Origin: Erodium maritimum
Taxonomy: Eukaryota > Streptophyta > Magnoliopsida > Geraniales > Geraniaceae
Reading direction: 5' to 3'
Assembly: GCA_963921825.1 (NCBI GenBank)
Contig: OY997591.1
Location: 15,805,515 to 15,869,514, forward strand
Length of the DNA stretch: 64,000 nucleotides
Shown: positions 58,689 to 64,000 of the stretch, piece after piece
Layout: every line of letters begins with the position of its first letter
How positions within the stretch are numbered: the first letter of the stretch is position 1
The notes under the pieces: model-generated
Told to the model about the DNA's origin: nothing
Seen by the model: only the letters and a program-made list of their open reading frames with translations
The model's database searches: none
Made by a program: the position numbers and the translations under genes

Positions 58689-61620
58689 TGTCACGCCCCA
58701 ATTTCAGCGAACCGAACTCGGGACGCGAACATTTTAAAAACATAAAAGCACTTGAAACATGTTTTCATGAAACACTTTAAAATACCAATTTAGTTCATCA
58801 AAATAATAATTACAGTTTAAAACACGTCCCACCAAGTGGACAAAAGTACAAGGTATCCGTCACTAGACTCAAAAAGACAAAACCCGGACTCCGCTCCTAG
58901 CTCCACAAGCTTCGCGAGCTCACCTAGTCCGTCCCACGAACAGTACCTGTAGGAAAAGCAGCTAGGGGTGAGCGTTCGCTCACCACCACGGATAACAGAC
59001 TGACTACGGCATAATTAGTAGATAAAGCCAGTAACACTAAAACCAAACCCAACACCGGGACTACAGTCCCCAACTCAAGTACTCAACTGACCCACAACCC
59101 GTCACCTTCCTCAACAGACTCGACACTCGATAAAAAAAGTGTAGACCCAATACAACTATCGACGACCTCCTCAAGGACTCGAACGAAACGACACAACACC
59201 AAACAAGATCACAAAGGATCGCACACCAGCTGCTCAGTAACCAATCTCAATCAGGTCAGGGTTCGACCTATCGCAATTCCTCGACACGAAGTCGGATCAG
59301 GCTGTCGACCTTTCAAACTCGCAATTCCTCGACACTAAGTCGGATCAGGCTGTCGACCTTTAAAACTCGCAATTCCTCGACACTAAGTCGGATCAGGCTG
59401 TCGACCTTTAAAACTCGCAATTCATCGACACTAAGTCGGATCAGGCTGTCGACCTTTAGAACTCGCAATTCATCGACACTAAGTCGGATCAGGCTGTCGA
59501 CCTTTAGAACTCGCAATTCATCGACACTAAGTCGGATCAGGCTGTCGACCTTTAGAACTCGCCACCCCAGGTAACCACAATCACAATCACAGGCAAGTTC
59601 AATCACACAGGCACTCAAGGCCACTCAAGACACCTCAACAGTCAAGACTCGGGTTCAACAACCCCACGGGCACTCGCTGCCACTCAAGACACCAAATTAA
59701 ATACACGGCTCTCATGGCCACCCCGACTCAACAATTTAAATACGGGCTCTCAAGGCCACCCAAACTCAACAATTAAATACGGGCTCTCAAGGCCACCCAA
59801 ACTCAACAATTAAATAAAGCGCACGACAACCTCCGGCATACTCGATGCCTCCAACAGTCCTAAAATCGCTAGTTTCACAAACAACCTCCGGGCATGGTCA
59901 TATGCCTCCAGTAATTCAATTATCGCTAAGTTCTCTGTTCCTACGACACTACTAAGTGTCACATGCTTTTCTCTTGAACGCTACAATCCCGTATCATGCT
60001 TTTCTAATAATTAAATAAATCTACTCAACCCACGACACCCCGGTGTCACATGCAATTCTACAGTTAACTTTCCCTAGTCAGGGCCGAGATCCGGCTACTT
60101 TTCCCTACCTCGTATATAGATCCAAAAGCGCTCCAACAAAACCCGAAGTGGACCTAGTCACTCGCCGAGCTTTCCCTTGCCTCGGTCCGTAGCACGATCT
60201 AAAAGAACACAAATTCAAAGTACTTTTAAACTAGTACGAATAAACCGAAAATTAATAAACTTAACGCCCAAACGTAACCCCGACAAAGACGATCACTCCC
60301 AAACTTCCCAATTATTCGATATTGCCGAAAAAGGACCCGTAAGGGCCAGATTCGCCCGACATGGCGAATCTGCCCGGTTTTGGTTAATTGCCTTCCGGGG
60401 CTCCAAAAGTCCCCAATTTCGTTTCTACGGTCTTAGAATAAATCAAGGAACTCAACGCACTTGACGGAATCGAATTCCGACTTATAAATCAATTAATCAA
60501 CGTTTAAAGTTTCCCAAAACCCGTTAATTACAACTTCTCCAAATTAATTCCAAATTTCGATTCGATTAGGAATAAGTGGTCCGGGGGACGTTTTAAACCA
60601 CCCGAACATTAAAACCCGAGCAACCGAGCACGTGGGCCCCACCCAAGAGGCTTGGCCGAGACCCTAGGGTTTGAGGGAGGGGCTCGGCCACCAAGTGGTG
60701 GCTGCTGCCACCTCCGGCCAGCCACCACATGGCCGGCCGGCCACCACCCACGGTGGCCGGAGCTCCTCCCGAGCCTCCGGTCACCGGAAAACGTGAAATT
60801 AAACCCCCAAACACCTCTAAAACGTCTCCAACACCTCCCCACACTCTACACAACCCTAAGCCTTAGTTTATAACCAAACCCTAGCTCTTGAAAATAATCA
60901 AAACGAGAATCGGTTCGGGTATTACCGTAGAGGAGAACGAGGGGAACGGGATTGCTCTTTGCTTTGACTCGATCCAAGGGCTCGATCACAAACCCTAGCT
61001 CAACCTCCCTTCTTCTCTCTTCTTCTCCTTCTCCTTCTCTCTCTAAAACCTCTCTTCTAATTTCTAATTTAATTAAACTAACAACAAAACTAATAAAAAA
61101 CTAACACTTTCCCTTTTAAAACCCCATACTCGGCCAACCCTCTCCAACCACACCTTTTCCCTCCAAAAATACACCACCATATACTTGACAAGTGTCAAGG
61201 TGGGTCCCATACCTTTTGGAAAATATCTAGTTGATATTTTCCAATCAGATTCGCGAAAAACGGACGTTTCGGGCCCCGAACGGGCACTTTTCCCAAAAAT
61301 ATTTAAACTGGACGGGCTTCAAGGAAATGGCCCAACTAAGACCGCTACGACGATGGCTAAGCTTTTCGGTTCCAACACGGTCCTCGAATGGACCAAAACG
61401 TCGCTCGAGTGACTTTTCCAGCGAAAAATCAATCTTTCCCAAAATGACCAGAAAGTTGCCCTGAGTCCCCCGTAACTCATTTTAGTCGATAACGGGGTCA
61501 ACTTAAGTCCGACATGACCCTCGGGGTCAATTTAAGTTAAGTTAAGTGTCTGTCTTAAAATTTTTAAATTTTCCTGTTTTTCGCAGGTTTGACTGACGTT
61601 GACCAGAAGTGGTTATTACA
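58689..61620 (-). repeat. 5' LTR of the gypsy element
   Basis: Same length and sequence as 50769-53700, offset by 7920 bp, with the single difference I found at 60144. As the 5' LTR of a minus-strand element it should hold the promoter; I could not pick a TATA box with confidence. Confidence 0.95.
59273..59560. repeat. 48-bp tandem repeat, 6 units (5' LTR)
   Basis: Exact counterpart of 51353-51640. Unit-to-unit variants (cctc/catc, cttt.aaactc/cttt.gaactc) occur in the same order, so the array was copied intact at the last transposition. Confidence 0.93.
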
Positions 61621-61625
61621 GTGGT

Positions 61626-61860
61626 CTCCAAAAAGAAGAAGAAGAAGTCGATGTTACGGGCGAGAGACAAATCGGACTCGCAAGCCACCGTCAGTGATAG
61701 TTCGATTGCACAAGATACGTATGGGCCGAGTTCAGGATCACGAGCCCAAGGGAAGTTGCAGGCGGCAGAGAAGGCTTGGGCCTACTGTAGCTCCATGGGC
61801 TTCAAATCCAAATCAAGCGGGGAACAATTCAGGAGAGAATTGGAAGTTGTAAATGAATAA
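61626..61860 (+). pseudogene. LINE ORF1, 3' part beyond the gypsy insertion
   Basis: Joins frame 1 of the 49399-50768 segment once the 5-bp duplication is counted once. It reads a Lys-rich stretch, then AAEKAWAYCSSMGFKSKSSG and RRELEVVNE before TAA at 61858. The basic patch suits an RNA-binding tail. Confidence 0.7.
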
Positions 61861-61949
61861 CTACGTCCGGCTAAAGGGGATCGCGAAATTGGGTCTGATG
61901 TAGAAGGCGACTCGGACGGTGGAGGCAGTAACACCTCCTTCTCTTCTTC

Positions 61950-62390
61950 CTAAATGGTTAGCAGTTCCGACTTCGTTGTTTCTAGAAAGTAGGGGCGTCC
62001 CAATTCGTTGGTGTTTCTTCTGTGGAACGAAGTTTGAAGAAGTTCAGCATCTGTTAGTCCAGTGTGTTTTGTATGGCTGATTAGGTCGGCTATTATTAGT
62101 TGGTGGGACCTTTATTGGGCTATACCCTTTTCTGTGCGGGTTGATTTGGTTTCTTGGACTCCTTTGTTGAATGGCATGGTCAAGAAGGTGTGGGTACCCA
62201 TCTATGGGCTTGCCATTTGGGAAATTTGATTGGCAAGAAATGGTTTGAAGTTCAGGGGAGAGGTGCTTGTATGATTAAGGCTTTCTTTCCAATTTTCTCC
62301 TCTTTGTATTCTGTGGAATGGCGCAAGTATCCTCCAGTGAGCTGTAAGAGCTTCCTTCGTTCCAAAGTTCTTAAAGGTTGAGTATGTGTT
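61950..62390 (+). pseudogene. LINE ORF2 C-terminal zinc-finger (zf-RVT-like) remnant
   Basis: Decayed + strand frames read VPIRWCFFCGTKFEEVQHLL and QC, then in another frame SWWDLYWAIPFSVRVDLVSW and VWVPIYGLAIWEIWLARN. The C-x2-C...H-x4-C pattern followed by W-rich sequence is the zinc-finger tail after the reverse transcriptase of plant L1 elements. Several frame changes are present. Confidence 0.6.
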
Positions 62391-62563
62391 ATGAGTCGTA
62401 ATTTGTTTGGTACTTTGTTTTGTGTTTTTGTTCTGGTTAAACTTTGTTGAGGTGTAGCACCTTGGTTGTAGTCTATTAGAGACACGTTATAGCCGCTTTC
62501 AGGCTTCCTGTCTTTCCGACAGGAATATATAAAACATCTCTGATAAAAAAAATAGTTTAGTGC

Positions 62564-63180
62564 TTACCATCCACTAATTTTATAGCAGTTAGAAGAAAAG
62601 TTATGGGAAAAAGTGTTGGTTTCAATACTAGTGAGAGAAACTGTAAAAGTGTTGTTCCCAAGGTTCCCTTTTATGTAATTCAGCCTCAAGTTTTTATATA
62701 TATTGTATATTATGGACGGTATACTACATGGTTCCAACTAAATTAGTTAACTTAGTTAGTTAGTAGCTAGGTGAGACTTAACTTCCACCAACTAACTAAT
62801 AAACTAATATTTATTTATCTTCCACTATACTAAATTACTAATTAAGTAAGGAGTCGATGGGAGATATATGAGGTGATAGACATCACTTATTTCAACATGC
62901 AACACATTTGACTCAACACACAAAAGAGAGTTTGGATCTTCTTTTTCTCTTCCTCCTCCATGCTTGGCCACCCCCCCCCCCCCTTGTTGTGTTCTTGAGT
63001 CCTCAAACTGAACAACTATGTGTCTTTGATTCCTTGGAGGGTACGTAGGCGTCTTGGAGACTCAAGCCCGATCATCTCTTACCCGATGTTCATCAATTGG
63101 TAAGGAACTCGTGAATTCGGTTTAGTCTTGTGATTCTAATCGTTGTAGTTTTTCATGGCTTGCATGAAGTCTCGGGTTGG
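62564..63180 (+). repeat. LTR-like fragment related to 39060-39390
   Basis: Shares with 39060-39390 the sequence order 'cgatgggagatat', 'gtgttcttgagtcctc', 'gtaggcgtcttg', 'gactcaagcccgatcat' and 'ttggtaag'. A C14-15 run (about 62970-62984) occurs within it. No coding frame; ends not defined. Confidence 0.5.
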
Positions 63181-64000
63181 TTGGAAAACTCATTTGTGCA
63201 TCTCAAGTCTTGCCTTCTTTGCGCCTCAAACTTTTCTTGGTGTTTCATGTCATGCTCTATTTTCCCGGTCAATGCGGCTATCATCTATTGTTTCTCCTAA
63301 ACAACACGATTAAGATCGTCAACCTTCCGAGAAGATTGGGTGGAAGTAGATATGGATGAACCGACAAGATCGTTGAGGTCGGACCCTCATTTTCTTCCCG
63401 AGTCCGGCTTACAATTGTCCCTTAGATTCGTCAACCTGCTTGGTGATCGCGTCAATCTCTAAGAGTTTCTTCTCCAGGGGGTAGGTGTCGTGTCATCGAT
63501 ATCAGAATCTTATGTGACGATTGGGGTCGTAGAGGATATGGCCTTAGTGAAGTCCTCTTGGGCCGCTAGAAACTTCTCTGACATAGACGGGAAAATTAAA
63601 GTAAACAGTTAATTGCAAGCAATAACTAAAACATATAATTTAATTTAATGCATCATTCTAAAGATGGAAATCTTACCCCGCGTATCTTGGTCAGTGTGTA
63701 TGGATCTTTAGGAGGGAAATACTTTAGTCTAGCCCTAATGTGAGGAATGAGGAACTCTACCATCTTCGAGACTTTGTATCCTACTAAACAGTCATGTAAC
63801 AACTTACTTTCATCGCGGGTTTTTAACTCGTTCTTTTTAGAGCTTCCATACCATGTTCTGACTTGGCGTAACCTTTTTCAAAGTCATCAAATGTTAAGAC
63901 ATGCATTATATACGGAAAAAAAAATTAAAAAATGAGAGCCATGTAATTACCTTGCCTGCGCCTGACTCTCAATAGTCGTGAATGAGCCTCCATTGGTGTA
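63181..64000 (-). other. Possible minus-strand transposon or gene fragment
   Basis: On the minus strand, 63855-63676 reads DESKLLHDCLVGYKVSKMVE then FLIPHIRARLKYFPPKDPYT and LTKIRG before a gtaag donor. An acceptor-like site followed by MSEKFLAAQEDFTKAIS lies near 63580. Stops appear further on (63510). It resembles an internal exon pair of a larger, unrecognised element or gene that continues past base 64000. Confidence 0.3.

Larger units (their letters stand above)
50769..61620 (-). mobile_element. Ty3/gypsy chromovirus-type LTR retrotransposon, 10.85 kb
   Basis: Two 2932-bp LTRs (50769-53700 and 58689-61620) enclose a 4988-bp internal region. Target duplication GTGGT at 50764-50768 and 61621-61625. 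The element reads on the minus strand: 5' LTR, PBS, an internal part without recognisable gag, protease remnant, RT/RNase H, integrase, PPT, 3' LTR. The order RT-RH-IN defines Ty3/gypsy; the integrase tail fits the Tekay/Del lineage of chromoviruses. The LTR copies appear identical except 52224 T versus 60144 C, so insertion is recent. Confidence 0.95.
49037..62552 (+). mobile_element. LINE (L1-type), split by a gypsy element
   Basis: An 11-bp duplication tagtttagtgc lies at 49026-49036 and 62553-62563, and an A8 tail ends at 62552. Leaving out the nested element (50769-61620 plus one GTGGT copy), the LINE is about 2.66 kb: leader, ORF1 (49399 onward), and then directly the 3' part of ORF2 (zinc-finger/RVT tail) and 3' UTR. 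Endonuclease and most of the reverse transcriptase are missing, so it had an internal deletion or template switch. Confidence 0.85.

Noticed and set aside
62970..62984. C14-15 homopolymer
   Set aside because: Simple slippage tract or base-calling artefact; no function inferred.

Overview
The window is nuclear DNA of a flowering plant, most likely a eudicot. It has spliced genes with plant-type GT-AG introns, plant-specific families (an ATXR2-type SET protein, an APO protein, a class III peroxidase, an EXS-only protein), and a dense load of plant transposons. No species is assigned. All exon models were read by eye from splice consensus, reading phase and remembered protein families; no search was run.

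Genes are confined to the first 28.5 kb. (1) The 3' part of an EXS-domain membrane protein gene, + strand, 369-6600, 7 exons, 5' end outside the window. (2) An ATXR2-like SET-domain methyltransferase gene, + strand, 18079-22961, 15 exons. (3) A class III peroxidase gene, - strand, 23914-25126, 4 exons. (4) An APO4-like organellar RNA-binding protein gene, - strand, 26563-28113, 2 coding exons plus a probable 5' UTR intron. All four read open. They show no common pathway and look like independent genes.

Between genes 1 and 2 lies a 9.86-kb Mutator-like element (MULE, 7942-17801). It has ~110-bp terminal inverted repeats, a decayed mudrA transposase gene on +, and a convergent gene for a GRF-type zinc-finger/coiled-coil protein on -. 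A 5'-truncated LINE interrupts the transposase. A 3.26-kb solo LTR sits exactly at the splice donor of the GRF gene.

From 28.7 kb on, everything recognised is transposon: LINE fragments with DUF4283-type ORF1 pieces, a Helitron remnant (PIF1-like helicase plus CTAG terminus), a PIF/Harbinger element with a broken transposase, an LTR-like segment, and TIR/MITE elements. At 49037-62552 is a nested structure: a LINE with an 11-bp target duplication and A tail is split by a Ty3/gypsy chromovirus (50769-61620). The chromovirus has 2932-bp LTRs that differ at one position I could find, a GTGGT target duplication, an iMet-type primer site, a PPT, and no recognisable gag.

The most notable patterns are: eight TIR elements with 9-10-bp target duplications, three of them in introns of the EXS gene; the MULE carrying mudrA plus a GRF gene; the solo LTR that rebuilt the splice donor it landed on; and the very young, apparently gag-less gypsy element inside a LINE.
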